Shown piece after piece: positions 53,564-62,533 of a stretch of 64,000 nt of DNA. The stretch lies in contig UQMJ01000010.1 of assembly GCA_900542035.1 (NCBI GenBank), forward strand, positions 1-64,000, read 5' to 3'. A model generated the notes under the pieces. The model saw only the letters and a list, made by a program, of their open reading frames with translations, had not been told where the DNA came from and did no database searches. Positions within the stretch are counted from its first letter, which is position 1. The number at the start of each line of letters is the position of its first letter. Origin of the DNA: an uncultured Clostridium sp. Its GTDB lineage: Bacteria; Bacillota; Clostridia; Lachnospirales; Lachnospiraceae. The translations under genes were made by a program, and so were the position numbers.

Positions 53564-53866
53564 GGGAAACTCCTAAAACTTCCTATTATTATATAACTGA
53601 AATTTATCTGCCATCTATTATAGCGTTTTTCTTGATTTTTGAAAATAATAGAAAAGAAATATCTTAAAAATCTTAAAAATTTACTGGCTCATCGTAGAAA
53701 ATTACATTTTTGTGCAAAGCAGTGCAAAGAAAGTGAGAAAAAAGAATTAGAATAGTGAATCTTTTCTAAACAATATTCCATTCAGAAATACCATTTTTAC
53801 AGATATAATAAAGCCATAGTTAATAACGAAAACAAAAAGCAACAAAGAAACAAGGAGGAACGTAAC
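53564..53866. promoter_or_regulatory. Divergent intergenic region with promoter for the CUT1 binding-protein gene
   Basis: The region is AT-rich, with no gene. On the plus strand TTCAGA (53781-53786), a 17-base spacer and TATAAT (53804-53809) give a promoter about 55 bases before the ATG. AAGGAGG precedes the ATG. A minus-strand promoter for the kinase is expected but no single good match stands out. The binding site of the AraC-type regulator probably lies here. Confidence 0.55.
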
Positions 53867-55237
53867 ATGAAGAAAAGATTTGTAAGCCTTACACTGGCAG
53901 CATCTTTAGCAGCAGTCAGCTTAGCTGGATGCGGAAGCTCAGATGCAGATGCAACCACTGCAGCAGCAACTACTGCAGCAGATACGACTGCCGCAGAAAA
54001 AACAGAAGAAGCAGAAACCACTGCCCAGGCAGCAGAGTCTGGAGAAAATGTAACATTAAAATGGTCTGTATGGGACATCAGCCTGACCACCTATTATGAG
54101 CCGTTAATCGAAGCATTCGAAGCTTCCCATCCTGGTGTAACGGTTGAGATGGTAGACCTGGGATCTTCTGATTACCAGACCGTATTAGCAACAGAGTTAA
54201 CTGGTTCCGGTTCTGACTTTGACGTTGTATGTATTAAGGACGTTCCTGGATATGCAACTCTGGTAAATAAGGGCGTATTAGAGCCGCTGGATGATCTGAT
54301 TGCAAAAGACGGTATTGATTTAAGCGCTTACGGCGGAATTACCGATCAGGTAACCGTAGACGGAAAATTGTACGAACTGCCATTTAGAAGCGACTTCTGG
54401 GTACTGTTCTACAACAAGGACATCTTTGATGCAGCAGGAGTTGAGTATCCGTCCAACGACATGACCTTTGAGCAGTATGACGAACTGGCAAGAAAAGTAA
54501 CTAACACCGAGCCAGGACAGGAAGTTTACGGCGCTCATTATCACACCTGGAGAAGTGCAGTTCAGCTGTTTGGTATCCTGGATGGCAAGAACTCTATCGT
54601 AGGCGGAAACTATGACTTTACAAAACCATACTATGAGATGGTATTAAAGCAGCAGCAGGACGGCGTATGCCAGGACTATGCAACTTTAAAGACCTCCAGC
54701 CTTCATTACTCTGGCGCATTCTCCCAGGGCAACGTAGCAATGATGAACATGGGTTCCTGGTTTATCCCAACCCTGATTGATAAGATTAAAGCCGGCGAGT
54801 ATACCGACTGCACCAACTGGGGTATTGCAAAATATCCTCATGCAGAAGGCGTAGAGCCAGGTTCTACTTTAGCAACCATTACTTCTTTAGCAATCCCGAC
54901 TTCTGCTCCTCATAAGGATTTAGCTTGGGAGTTTGTAAAATTTGTAACCGGCGAAGAGGGCGCTGAGATCATCGCTTCTACTGGTTCTATTCCTGCAACC
55001 ATGAACAGCGAGATTGCAGAACTGGTAGCATCTGTAGACGGATTCCCAGCAGACGAGACCAGCAAGGAAGCTCTTCAGACTGCGAATCTGTACCTGGAGA
55101 TGCCAGTACACGCAAAGAGCGCAGAGATGGAAACCATTTTAAACGAAGCACATGACGGAATTATGACAGAAAGCATTACCATTGACGAAGGCATCGCTCA
55201 GATGAACGAGAAAATTGGCGCGCTTCTGGCTGAATAA
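53867..55237 (+). CDS. CUT1-type ABC transporter sugar-binding lipoprotein
   Basis: Lipobox LAGC near residue 22 is followed by an Ala/Thr/Glu-rich linker (about 25-60) and a type II solute-binding domain (SBP_bac_1): VWDISLTTYYEPLIEAFEASHPGVTVEM, DVVCIKDVPGYATLV, and the GAFSQGNVAMMNMGSW stretch. It has 456 aa. It is the first gene of the importer that probably brings in the oligosaccharides cut by the heparinase. A hairpin follows it. Codon use is strongly biased, as in an abundant protein. Confidence 0.9.
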   Translation: MKKRFVSLTLAASLAAVSLAGCGSSDADATTAAATTAADTTAAEKTEEAETTAQAAESGENVTLKWSVWDISLTTYYEPLIEAFEASHPGVTVEMVDLGSSDYQTVLATELTGSGSDFDVVCIKDVPGYATLVNKGVLEPLDDLIAKDGIDLSAYGGITDQVTVDGKLYELPFRSDFWVLFYNKDIFDAAGVEYPSNDMTFEQYDELARKVTNTEPGQEVYGAHYHTWRSAVQLFGILDGKNSIVGGNYDFTKPYYEMVLKQQQDGVCQDYATLKTSSLHYSGAFSQGNVAMMNMGSWFIPTLIDKIKAGEYTDCTNWGIAKYPHAEGVEPGSTLATITSLAIPTSAPHKDLAWEFVKFVTGEEGAEIIASTGSIPATMNSEIAELVASVDGFPADETSKEALQTANLYLEMPVHAKSAEMETILNEAHDGIMTESITIDEGIAQMNEKIGALLAE

Positions 55238-55274
55238 AATCAATTTACTTGTTAAAACCCCACACGAAATGAGC

Positions 55275-55303
55275 AGGAAGCGGACTTACATGGTCCGCTT
55301 CCT
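55275..55303 (+). other. Intercistronic stem-loop after the CUT1 binding-protein gene
   Basis: The 11-bp perfect stem AGGAAGCGGAC / GTCCGCTTCCT has a 7-base loop and no T tract. It is the third case in this window of a hairpin between a binding-protein gene and its permease genes. Confidence 0.7.
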
Positions 55304-55347
55304 TACATGAAGGGACCATTCAACACTGAAGAAATAGGAGGAAGGGT

Positions 55348-56427
55348 ATGGCAGCACAACCAAGAAAAGCAGATCCGGCTGTTGTGGAAGCAAAACTGGC
55401 CAAGCTTACCCCAAAGCTTGCTGAGTTAGAAGCCCAATTAGAGGCTACAACAGATTCCAGGAAACGGCAGAAATTAATTTCCAAAATTGTTACCGTAGAA
55501 GAAAAAATCAAACAGGTAAAAACAGGAGAGCGGATGACCAGACAGCAGAAGAGGGACTTGATTGCGTACTCCTTTATTGCTCCTAACTTTATTGGTTTTG
55601 CAGTATTTACATTAGGTCCGGTTATCTTTGCATTTGTCCTGGCATTCTTAAAATGGGACGGAAACTCCCCGATTGAGTTTGCGGCGTTAGATAACTTTAT
55701 GGCGATGATTGGCAACACCCGATTTATTGCAGCATTTAAAAACACCATTGTTTACTGTATTGCAACGGTTCCGCTGACACTGGTTGCAGCCATCGGTCTG
55801 GCGGTAGCGTTAAACCAGAACATAAAGGGAAGAAATTTCTTCCGTACCGTCAGTTTCTTCCCATACGTTGCATCCTTAGTAGCGGTAGCGGCAGTATGGA
55901 ATATGCTGTTTTCCCCTGCAAAGAGCGGTCCGGTCAATATGCTGCTGTACAAAGTATTCCATGTAGCGGCTAAAGACCTGCCAAAATGGGCGGCAAGTCC
56001 GGACTGGGTTATGTTTACCATTGTTTTATTCAGCGTATGGAAAAATATGGGCTATTACATGGTAATTTATCTGGCAGGACTTCAGGGTATCAATGCAGAA
56101 CTTTATGAAGCAGCCAGCTTAGACGGCGCAGGAGCGTGGCAGAAATTCCGCTACATTACCTGGCCTCAGCTGCAGCCAACCACGTTTTTTGTTACCATTA
56201 TCCTTACGATTAACTGCTTCAAGGTATACGACATCGTATATATGCTGGCAGGCGGATCCAACGGCGTAATCAATGAATCAGCCATTGTACTGGTTTACCA
56301 TATCTACGAAGAAGCGTTCCGGAACTGGAACCTGGGATATGCAAGCGCCGTGGCGATGGTTCTGTTCCTTCTGGTTCTGGTTGTTACCATCATCCAGTTC
56401 AGAGGCGAAAAGAAATACGCAAACTAA
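55348..56427 (+). CDS. CUT1 ABC transporter sugar permease (MalF-like)
   Basis: At 359 aa, the first 60 residues form a Lys/Glu-rich helical coiled-coil extension not usual in short MalF-like permeases. Six membrane segments follow (first near 72-92). The EAA loop is ELYEAASLDGAGAWQKFRYITWPQLQP (about 252-278). AGGAGGAAGGGT precedes the ATG. It pairs with the next permease. No ATPase gene is nearby, so a shared MsmK-type ATPase probably powers it. Confidence 0.9.
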   Translation: MAAQPRKADPAVVEAKLAKLTPKLAELEAQLEATTDSRKRQKLISKIVTVEEKIKQVKTGERMTRQQKRDLIAYSFIAPNFIGFAVFTLGPVIFAFVLAFLKWDGNSPIEFAALDNFMAMIGNTRFIAAFKNTIVYCIATVPLTLVAAIGLAVALNQNIKGRNFFRTVSFFPYVASLVAVAAVWNMLFSPAKSGPVNMLLYKVFHVAAKDLPKWAASPDWVMFTIVLFSVWKNMGYYMVIYLAGLQGINAELYEAASLDGAGAWQKFRYITWPQLQPTTFFVTIILTINCFKVYDIVYMLAGGSNGVINESAIVLVYHIYEEAFRNWNLGYASAVAMVLFLLVLVVTIIQFRGEKKYAN

Positions 56428-56436
56428 GGAGGGAAA

Positions 56437-57276
56437 ATGATGAAAGGAAAACGCCAACACGAAAAAGTTACCAAGGTAATCCTCTATGCGGTACTGATCT
56501 TCATTTCCCTTTTGATGCTTGTACCTTTTGCATGGATGCTGTCTTCTTCCCTAAAGCTGGATAAAGACGTATTTATCGTACCGATTCAGTGGATTCCTGA
56601 AAATCCCCAGTGGGAAAACTACATTAAAATCTGGACGAAGATCCCGCTGGCAAAATTTGTAGTAAACACAGCTAAACTGACAGTCATTGTAACGCTGCTC
56701 CAGCTTTTTACCAGCAGCTTTGCGGCTTACGCATTTGCAAAATTAAACTTCCGTTATAAAAACGCGCTGTTTTTAGCGTATGTAGCTACGATTGCAGTAC
56801 CATGGCAGGTATACATGGTTCCTCAGTTTATGATGATGCGGTCTTTTGGATTAAACGATACCCATCTGGCAATCATCTGTCTCCAGGCATTCTCTGCATT
56901 CGGCGTATTTATGATGCGTCAGTTCTATCAGGGAATTCCGGACGAACTGTGCGAGGCAGCAAGAATCGACGGTATGAGTGAGTACCAGATTTATGGAAAG
57001 ATTATGCTTCCGCTTGCAAAACCTGCTTTGTCTACCCTGACGATTTTTACCTTTGTAAACACCTGGAACGACTTCTTAGGACCATTGATCTACTTAAAGA
57101 CCGAGTCCAAGAAGACCCTGCAGATTGGTCTGCGTATGTTTATCGGTCAGAATTCTTCCGAATACGGTCTGATTATGGCAGCTTCCGTACTGTCTTTAAT
57201 CCCTGTTCTGGTCGTATTCCTGGCGCTGCAGAAGTACTTTGTAGAAGGAATTGCAGCAACCGGAGTAAAGGGCTGA
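56437..57276 (+). CDS. CUT1 ABC transporter sugar permease (MalG-like)
   Basis: At 279 aa, six membrane segments begin near residue 13. The EAA loop is ELCEAARIDGMSEYQIYGKIMLPLAKP (about 170-196), and WNDFLGPLIYL near 208 is typical of MalG. Start could be 56437 or the adjacent ATG at 56440, both after AAGGAGGG. It follows the MalF-like gene by 9 bases, with no terminator. Confidence 0.91.
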   Translation: MMKGKRQHEKVTKVILYAVLIFISLLMLVPFAWMLSSSLKLDKDVFIVPIQWIPENPQWENYIKIWTKIPLAKFVVNTAKLTVIVTLLQLFTSSFAAYAFAKLNFRYKNALFLAYVATIAVPWQVYMVPQFMMMRSFGLNDTHLAIICLQAFSAFGVFMMRQFYQGIPDELCEAARIDGMSEYQIYGKIMLPLAKPALSTLTIFTFVNTWNDFLGPLIYLKTESKKTLQIGLRMFIGQNSSEYGLIMAASVLSLIPVLVVFLALQKYFVEGIAATGVKG

Positions 57277-57404
57277 TCCTGGCTGACATAGGTGGATTTC
57301 CCTCCTAAAGCGCAAAAAATGACAATAAAATGGTAAATTGTCTATTTGCACAGGAACGTTCGTAGTGTACAATAGAGGTATTATAAAACTAGGAGGAACT
57401 TTGC

Positions 57405-58205
57405 ATGGAAGCAGCAATTGCAGTAAGAAATAAGGACGGTGTGATTAAGGCAGAAGCAAAAGCCCTGAAAACCGGAGAAGTAATTTTTGCCTGGGAGGGC
57501 GAATATGAACCAGGAGATCAGATTGTATGCACCTTCCCCAAGACCAATGCATTTTATGTAGTTCGGATTGACGATACGATGGACGAGTCTTTTGTGTACG
57601 TGACCAAAGAAGAGGTTCTTTATGATGTGCCTTTTGAAGAAAAAAAGACTTCCTACAACCAGAAATCCTTTAGCGGAGAACGCCATTACCTAAGTTTGCG
57701 TCCGGCAAAAATCTGGGAAATTAATTCCTACAAGAACCTGGCCAAAAATGTCATGGATCAGCATGGCGATCCAGGATGCTATCCCCATGCCAGCGCCAAT
57801 GTAGAAACCAGAGGCGAAGCAGTATTTGCAGCGCGCAATGCCATTGACGGCGTGGTGGCAAATTTAAGCCATGGAAACTGGCCGTATGAATCCTGGGGAA
57901 TTAACCGGCAGGATGATGCAGAAATGACATTGGAGTTTGGACGTCCAGTTGATTTTGATACCATTGTACTTTACACAAGAGCAGATTTCCCTCATGATAA
58001 CTGGTGGGTAAAAGCAACCTTAACGTTCTCGGACGGCACCAGCCAGGTGGTCGATATGGAAAAGAGCGTAGAATGCCACACCTTTGCGATTGAGAAGAAA
58101 GGCATTACCTGGGTAAAGTTAGGACAGCTGATTAAGGCGGATGATCCGTCTCCATTCCCAGCCTTAACCCAGATCGAGATTTACGGAACAGAAAGTCTCC
58201 AGTAA
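57405..58205 (+). CDS. Discoidin/F5-8-type-like carbohydrate-binding protein, cytoplasmic
   Basis: At 266 aa there is no signal peptide. The N-terminal 90 residues form a small beta domain (KTGEVIFAWEGEYEPGDQIVC). Residues about 100-265 look like a galactose-binding (discoidin-type) fold: AAFAARNAIDG-like ARNAIDGVVAN, then a WGINRQDDAEMTLEFGRPVDFDTIVLYTR strand set and a closing LTQIEIYG strand. These patterns match F5/8 type C domains. It lies about 130 bases after the MalG-like gene, with TATTATAAA-like -10 before AGGAGG. It probably belongs to the heparinase/importer locus, but its task inside the cell is unknown. Confidence 0.68.
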   Translation: MEAAIAVRNKDGVIKAEAKALKTGEVIFAWEGEYEPGDQIVCTFPKTNAFYVVRIDDTMDESFVYVTKEEVLYDVPFEEKKTSYNQKSFSGERHYLSLRPAKIWEINSYKNLAKNVMDQHGDPGCYPHASANVETRGEAVFAARNAIDGVVANLSHGNWPYESWGINRQDDAEMTLEFGRPVDFDTIVLYTRADFPHDNWWVKATLTFSDGTSQVVDMEKSVECHTFAIEKKGITWVKLGQLIKADDPSPFPALTQIEIYGTESLQ

Positions 58206-58219
58206 TCAATTTGACTTAG

Positions 58220-58256
58220 ACAGGCGCAGCCAGTAAAATGGGCTGCGTCTGTTTTT
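58220..58256 (+). terminator. Intrinsic terminator after the discoidin-like gene
   Basis: The 12-bp stem ACAGGCGCAGCC / GGCTGCGTCTGT (one G-T) with a loop of about 9 bases is followed by TTTTTGC. Confidence 0.85.
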
Positions 58257-58335
58257 GCTTTTTGCAGAAAAATCCTTCAGACTGGTAAAAGAACTGTAAA
58301 AGATAAAAATTTGCTATTCCCAAAAGACATTAAGA

Positions 58336-58344
58336 TGGTATAAT
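58336..58344 (+). promoter_or_regulatory. Extended -10 promoter for trkA
   Basis: TGGTATAAT lies at 58336-58344, about 35 bases before the ATG at 58381. No good -35 is seen at the usual distance. Confidence 0.6.
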
Positions 58345-58380
58345 GAAAAGTGGAGATAAGAACTTGTTTTGGAGGACATT

Positions 58381-59745
58381 ATGAAAATTATTATCATCGG
58401 ATGCGGGAAAGTAGGAAGAACACTGGCCCAGCAGCTGAGTGAAGAACAGCATGATATTGTGCTGGTAGACACAAATGCAGAAAAGCTTCAGGAAGTGACA
58501 GAAGAAATCGATGCGATGACGCTGGTAGGCAATGGAGCCAGTATCGGAGTGCAGAAGGAAGCAGGCGTAGAAGATGCCGATATGCTGATTGCGATTACCA
58601 ATTCGGACGAGCTGAATCTTTTATGCTGTCTGATTGCAAAAAAGGTAAGCAAGTGCGAGACGGTTGCCCGTGTGCGCAATCCAATTTACAGTGAAGAGAT
58701 TAACTTTATTAAAGAGCGTCTGGGCGTTTCTATGAGCCTGAATCCAGAACTTGCTACTGCAACCGAGATGGCAAGACTTCTGCGGTTTCCATCTGCGATC
58801 CAGATTGATACGTTTGCCAAAGGCAGAGTAGAACTGCTGAAGTTTAAGGTAAAACCAGAATTTGACATGGACGGCCTTGCAGTTTCCGGCCTTGCTGATA
58901 AGTTTAAGTGCGACATTCTGATCTGCGGCGTAGAGAGGGATGGAGAAGTTACGATTCCAGGAGGTGATTTTATCCTGAAAGACAATGACCTGGTTTCCAT
59001 TGTCGCGTCTCCGACAAACTCAGCGGCGTTTTTTAAGAAAATCGGACTGGGAACCAATCAGGTAAAAAATGCCCTGATTGTAGGCGGAGGTACTCTGGGA
59101 TATTACCTTGCAAAACAGCTTTTAAGCATGAAAATCAGAGTCCGCATTGTAGAAAAGGATGCAAAGCGCTGCGAAGAATTAAGCGAACTTCTTCCGGAGG
59201 CAGTGATTATTAACGGAGACGGAACGGACAAAAAGCTTCTTCTCCAGTCTGGCCTTGAGGCTGCAGAAGCTTTTATTACGCTGACCAATATTGACGAGGA
59301 AAACATTTTCCTGGCCCTTTATGCAAAGGATCAGAGCCATGCAAAACTGATTACGAAAGTAAATCGGTTTGCGTTTGACAATATTATTGAAAAACTGGAT
59401 TTGGGCAGCGTCATTTATCCAAAATACATTACAGCAGATTACATTCTCCAGTATGTCAGGGCGATGCAGAATTCCATCGGAAGCAACGTAGAGACCTTGT
59501 ATCAGATTCTGGATAATCAGGCGGAGGCCCTGGAATTTTCCATTCGGGAGGACGGCCCTGTGGTAGGCGTGCCCCTGATGGATCTGGCCTTAAAAAAGAA
59601 TCTTCTAGTGGCCTGCATTAATCATAATGGCCGCATTATTATTCCAAGGGGACACGATCAAATTCAGGTGGGAGATACGGTAATCATTGTAACAACAGAG
59701 AAAGGTTTTCAGGATATCAACGATATTCTCAGAAAACAGGTATAG
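58381..59745 (+). CDS. trkA: Trk potassium uptake regulator TrkA
   Basis: At 454 aa this is a duplicated TrkA: RCK_N (GCGKVGRTLAQQL, about 7-19), RCK_C (about 140-220), second RCK_N (VGGGTLGYYLAKQL, about 234-247) and a second RCK_C (about 370-450). NAD(H)-binding glycines are intact in both halves. It is cytoplasmic and gates the TrkH channel. ATG 58381 has GGAGG 6 bases upstream; the in-frame TTG at 58369 overlaps that ribosome site. It ends 3 bases before trkH, so the pair forms one operon. TrkH is interrupted here. Confidence 0.93.
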   Translation: MKIIIIGCGKVGRTLAQQLSEEQHDIVLVDTNAEKLQEVTEEIDAMTLVGNGASIGVQKEAGVEDADMLIAITNSDELNLLCCLIAKKVSKCETVARVRNPIYSEEINFIKERLGVSMSLNPELATATEMARLLRFPSAIQIDTFAKGRVELLKFKVKPEFDMDGLAVSGLADKFKCDILICGVERDGEVTIPGGDFILKDNDLVSIVASPTNSAAFFKKIGLGTNQVKNALIVGGGTLGYYLAKQLLSMKIRVRIVEKDAKRCEELSELLPEAVIINGDGTDKKLLLQSGLEAAEAFITLTNIDEENIFLALYAKDQSHAKLITKVNRFAFDNIIEKLDLGSVIYPKYITADYILQYVRAMQNSIGSNVETLYQILDNQAEALEFSIREDGPVVGVPLMDLALKKNLLVACINHNGRIIIPRGHDQIQVGDTVIIVTTEKGFQDINDILRKQV

Positions 59746-59748
59746 GCC

Positions 59749-61187
59749 ATGAATTATGGAATTATTAAAAGTATCATTGGCTGGACGCTGATTTTGGAGG
59801 CAGCTCTTATGGCGCCGTCTGCCGTGGTTGCAGTTCTCTATCAGGAGACGGCGCTCTGGTCTTTTGTGGCAACCATTGCAATCTGTCTGGTTGTGGGACG
59901 GGTTTTAACGTGGAAAAAGCCGGTCAGTCAGGTGTTTTTTACCAGAGAAGGATTTGTCAGCGTTGCATTAAGCTGGATCGCCCTGAGTATTATGGGAGGA
60001 CTTCCCTTTTTATTCAGCGGATGCATCACAAACCCTGTGGACGCCTTGTTTGAGACGGTTTCCGGATTTACCACCACAGGAGCCAGCATTCTGCCGTCAG
60101 TAGAAGAACTTCCAAAAAGTATTTTGTTCTGGAGGAGTTTTACTCACTGGATTGGCGGTATGGGAGTACTGGTATTTCTTTTAACCCTTCTTCCTATGAC
60201 CGGCGGTTTCCATATGAACATTATGAAGGCAGAAAGCCCTGGACCGTCTGTCAGCCGTTTGGTGCCCAAAGTGCGTTCCACAGCAAAGATTCTGTATGGA
60301 ATCTATATTGGTATGACGATTCTGGAAATCGTGCTGCTGCTTATTGGGAAAATGCCGCTGTTTGACGCTCTGACCCTGTCATTCGGTACAGCCGGAACCG
60401 GAGGATTTGGCATCCGCAACGACAGCGTTGCCAGTTACACAGTATACCATCAGGTCGTAATTACGATTTTTATGATTTTATTTGGCATCAACTTTAACGC
60501 ATACTTTTTTATCCTGATGGGAAAGGCAAAGCAGGCATTCCAGATTGAAGAAGTCAAAGGGTATCTGCTGATTATCGGTGCGGCAATCCTGGTTATTACG
60601 GCCAATATCTGGCATCTGTATGAAAATGTCGCCGTTGCCTTCCAGCAGGCGGCGTTCCAGGTTGCATCCATTATTACAACCACCGGATATGCGACGGCCA
60701 ACTTTGACCTGTGGCCGCAGGTATCCAGGACAATCCTGGTTATGCTGATGTTTGTAGGCGCCTGCGCAGGCAGTACCGGAGGCGGCATCAAGGTGTCTCG
60801 GTTCCTGATTTTAATCAAGACGGTAAGAAAAGAACTGCTGCAGTTTGCCCATCCAAAGAGTGTAAAAAAGATCAAAATGGACGGGAAAAGCATCGAACAT
60901 GAAGTCGTGCGCTCCACCAATGTATTTATGATTACCTATGTGATGATTTTTGCATTTTCGATTTTGCTGCTGGCATTTGACAACCTGGATCTGGTAACCA
61001 ATTTACGGCTGTTGCAGCCACGTTAAACAACATTGGTCCAGGACTGGAATTAGTAGGCCCGTCGGCTAACTTTTCTATCTTTTCAAATGGGGCCAAGCTG
61101 GTATTGGTATTTGATATGCTGGCAGGCCGGCTGGAGCTGTTCCCGCTGCTTCTATTATTTACAAGAGATACATGGAGAAAGTTTTAA
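59749..61187 (+). pseudogene. trkH: trkH, Trk-type potassium channel subunit, interrupted by a 1-base frameshift
   Basis: The intact open frame (59749-61026) gives about 420 residues of TrkH with the usual pore loops (FETVSGFTTTGASILP near 100, TAGTGGFG near 215, ITTTGYATANFD near 310). It stops after NLDLVTNLRLLQPR. The other frame continues with T-A-V-A-A-T-L-N-N-I-G-P-G-L-E, the fourth pore loop, and FDMLAGRLELFPLLLLF, ending at 61187. Adding one T in the ATTTACG run at about 61001-61005 would restore a normal 479-aa TrkH (N-F-T-A-V). It lies 3 bases after trkA. The cause may be a true mutation or a base-calling error in the T run. Confidence 0.88.
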
Positions 61188-61203
61188 TAGCTTTGCCAGA
61201 CAT

Positions 61204-61256
61204 AAAAAAGGAGAGACACGTCTCATATCCGTATGAGCCGGTTCTCTCCTTTTTTA
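61204..61256. terminator. Bidirectional terminator between trkH and the acidic membrane protein gene
   Basis: The arms AAAAAAGGAGAGA and TCTCTCCTTTTTT flank an inner stem CTCATA/TATGAG. A long T tract on the right and A tract on the left fit termination of both converging genes. Confidence 0.85.
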
Positions 61257-61284
61257 TCTTCCATGTAACCAGAGATTGATTGGT

Positions 61285-61908
61285 CTATTCCGTTATTTCT
61301 TCTACATGGACGCCTTCTTCTGGCTGCTCTGTCTTCTGGCCCTCTTCCGGTTTCTCGGAAGCAGCCTTGTTTAACTGTTCGGCAAAAGCGTCTGCAGCTT
61401 CCGTAATCTGGGAAGCGGCTTCTTTATCGCTGTAGATGTCGGTTTCTGCATATTTATCCCGATAAGAGTCAAAGGTGTCTTTTACTGCGGCAGAAGCGAT
61501 ATGCGCAGTGTCAACGGCGGCGCTGACCGCATCGTGGGCTGTATCCTTTAAGATAGCGGCCGTGTCTTTTAAAACGTCTTTAGCAGCGTTTGCAGCTTCT
61601 TCTACAGATTCTTTTACATCCTTTGCAGCAGTCTTAAATTCGTCTTTGCTGGAAGAAAGGGAAACGTAGTTGCGCTGGGAAGGATTGTTTAAATCCACCG
61701 GCTTTTCCTCTTTTTCAAAGACGTCTTCTTCCTCAAAGTCTTCGTTTTCAAAATCGTCGTCTTCGAAATCTTCATCCTCGAAATCGTGGAAATCCCGTTC
61801 TAATGCTTTATGGAAAGATTTGTATCTGGCAAAATAGGCAATGCCTGCGGCGGCAGCTCCGGCTCCGGCAACAAATGCCAATACCTTTCCGAAATGATTC
61901 CTGCTCAT
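61285..61908 (-). CDS. YtxH-like acidic membrane-anchored protein, 207 aa
   Basis: One N-terminal membrane segment (VLAFVAGAGAAAAGIAYFA, about 9-27) precedes a strongly acidic stretch (about 35-65) of repeating D/E-F units such as FEDDDF. The helical Ala/Lys/Asp-rich region (about 85-155) has repeats such as AAKDVKESVEEAANAAKDVLKD and resembles YtxH/LEA-type amphipathic helices. The C-terminal tail is Glu-rich. ATG 61908 has AAAGGAG 9 bases upstream; the TTG at 61926 overlaps that site. It is probably a stress or envelope protein, but the function is unknown. It is divergent from groESL. Confidence 0.65.
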   Translation of the reverse strand: MSRNHFGKVLAFVAGAGAAAAGIAYFARYKSFHKALERDFHDFEDEDFEDDDFENEDFEEEDVFEKEEKPVDLNNPSQRNYVSLSSSKDEFKTAAKDVKESVEEAANAAKDVLKDTAAILKDTAHDAVSAAVDTAHIASAAVKDTFDSYRDKYAETDIYSDKEAASQITEAADAFAEQLNKAASEKPEEGQKTEQPEEGVHVEEITE

Positions 61909-62212
61909 AAAATTAGCTCCTTTCAATCTTTACTTTGAACATAAAACTTTTTATTATCTGCTATTGTAATACGGATTGGGAAAAAAGAAAAGGGATAAAT
62001 CAAGGAAATTTTGCATTCGCGGCGGAATTTCCAGACGGCTGGCAGCATATAATAGCCAGGAGCTTGTATCCGTATCCGGCTGCTGGATACAGACTTCATA
62101 AATTTTTAACAAATTTATTAGCACTCAACACTTGACAGTGCTAATAATGAGTGCTATAACTTTACCAGAAAGAGAAATGAAAAGCAGATTGATATAAAGG
62201 AGGATTTTTGTA
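61909..62212 (+). promoter_or_regulatory. groESL control region with CIRCE operator and promoter
   Basis: TTAGCACTC (62118-62126), 9 bases and CAGTGCTAA (62136-62144) match the HrcA operator CIRCE except for one base in the right arm. A further half-site GAGTGCTAT lies 4 bases on (62149-62157). TTGACA (62132-62137), a 17-base spacer and TATAAC (62155-62160) form the promoter inside it, so HrcA binding would block polymerase. The AGGAGG site lies just before groES at 62213. No gene is seen in the rest of the gap. Confidence 0.93.
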
Positions 62213-62497
62213 ATGAAGTTAGTACCATTATTTGACAGAGTTGTATTAAAACAGTTAGTGGCTGAAGAGACAACCAAATCCGGCATCGTATTACCAGGAC
62301 AGGCAAAGGAGAAGCCACAGCAGGCTGAAGTTATCGCAGTTGGCCCAGGCGGAGTAGTAGACGGCAAAGAGATTACCATGCAGGTAAAGGCCGGAGATCA
62401 GGTTATTTATTCCAAATACTCCGGAACCGACGTAGAGGTTGACGACGAGAAGTACGTAATTGTAAAGCAGAGCGATATTTTAGCAGTAATCCAGTAA
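62213..62497 (+). CDS. groES: Co-chaperonin GroES (Hsp10)
   Basis: This 94-aa protein has the whole family pattern: MKLVPLFDRVVLKQL at the start, the mobile loop TTKSGIVLPGQAKEKPQ (about 21-37), VIAVGPGGVVDGKE (about 40-53) and the KYVIVKQSDILAVIQ end. It caps GroEL heptamer rings during protein folding. AAGGAGG lies about 10 bases upstream. HrcA/CIRCE control is shown by the operator before it. Confidence 0.97.
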   Translation: MKLVPLFDRVVLKQLVAEETTKSGIVLPGQAKEKPQQAEVIAVGPGGVVDGKEITMQVKAGDQVIYSKYSGTDVEVDDEKYVIVKQSDILAVIQ

Positions 62498-62533
62498 TCC
62501 TATTAAATTATCTGATTTGGAGGTTGAGGAACC

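Noticed and set aside
61935..62135. Plus-strand 66-codon frame before groES
   Set aside because: It has no ribosome site, runs into the CIRCE region and resembles no known protein.
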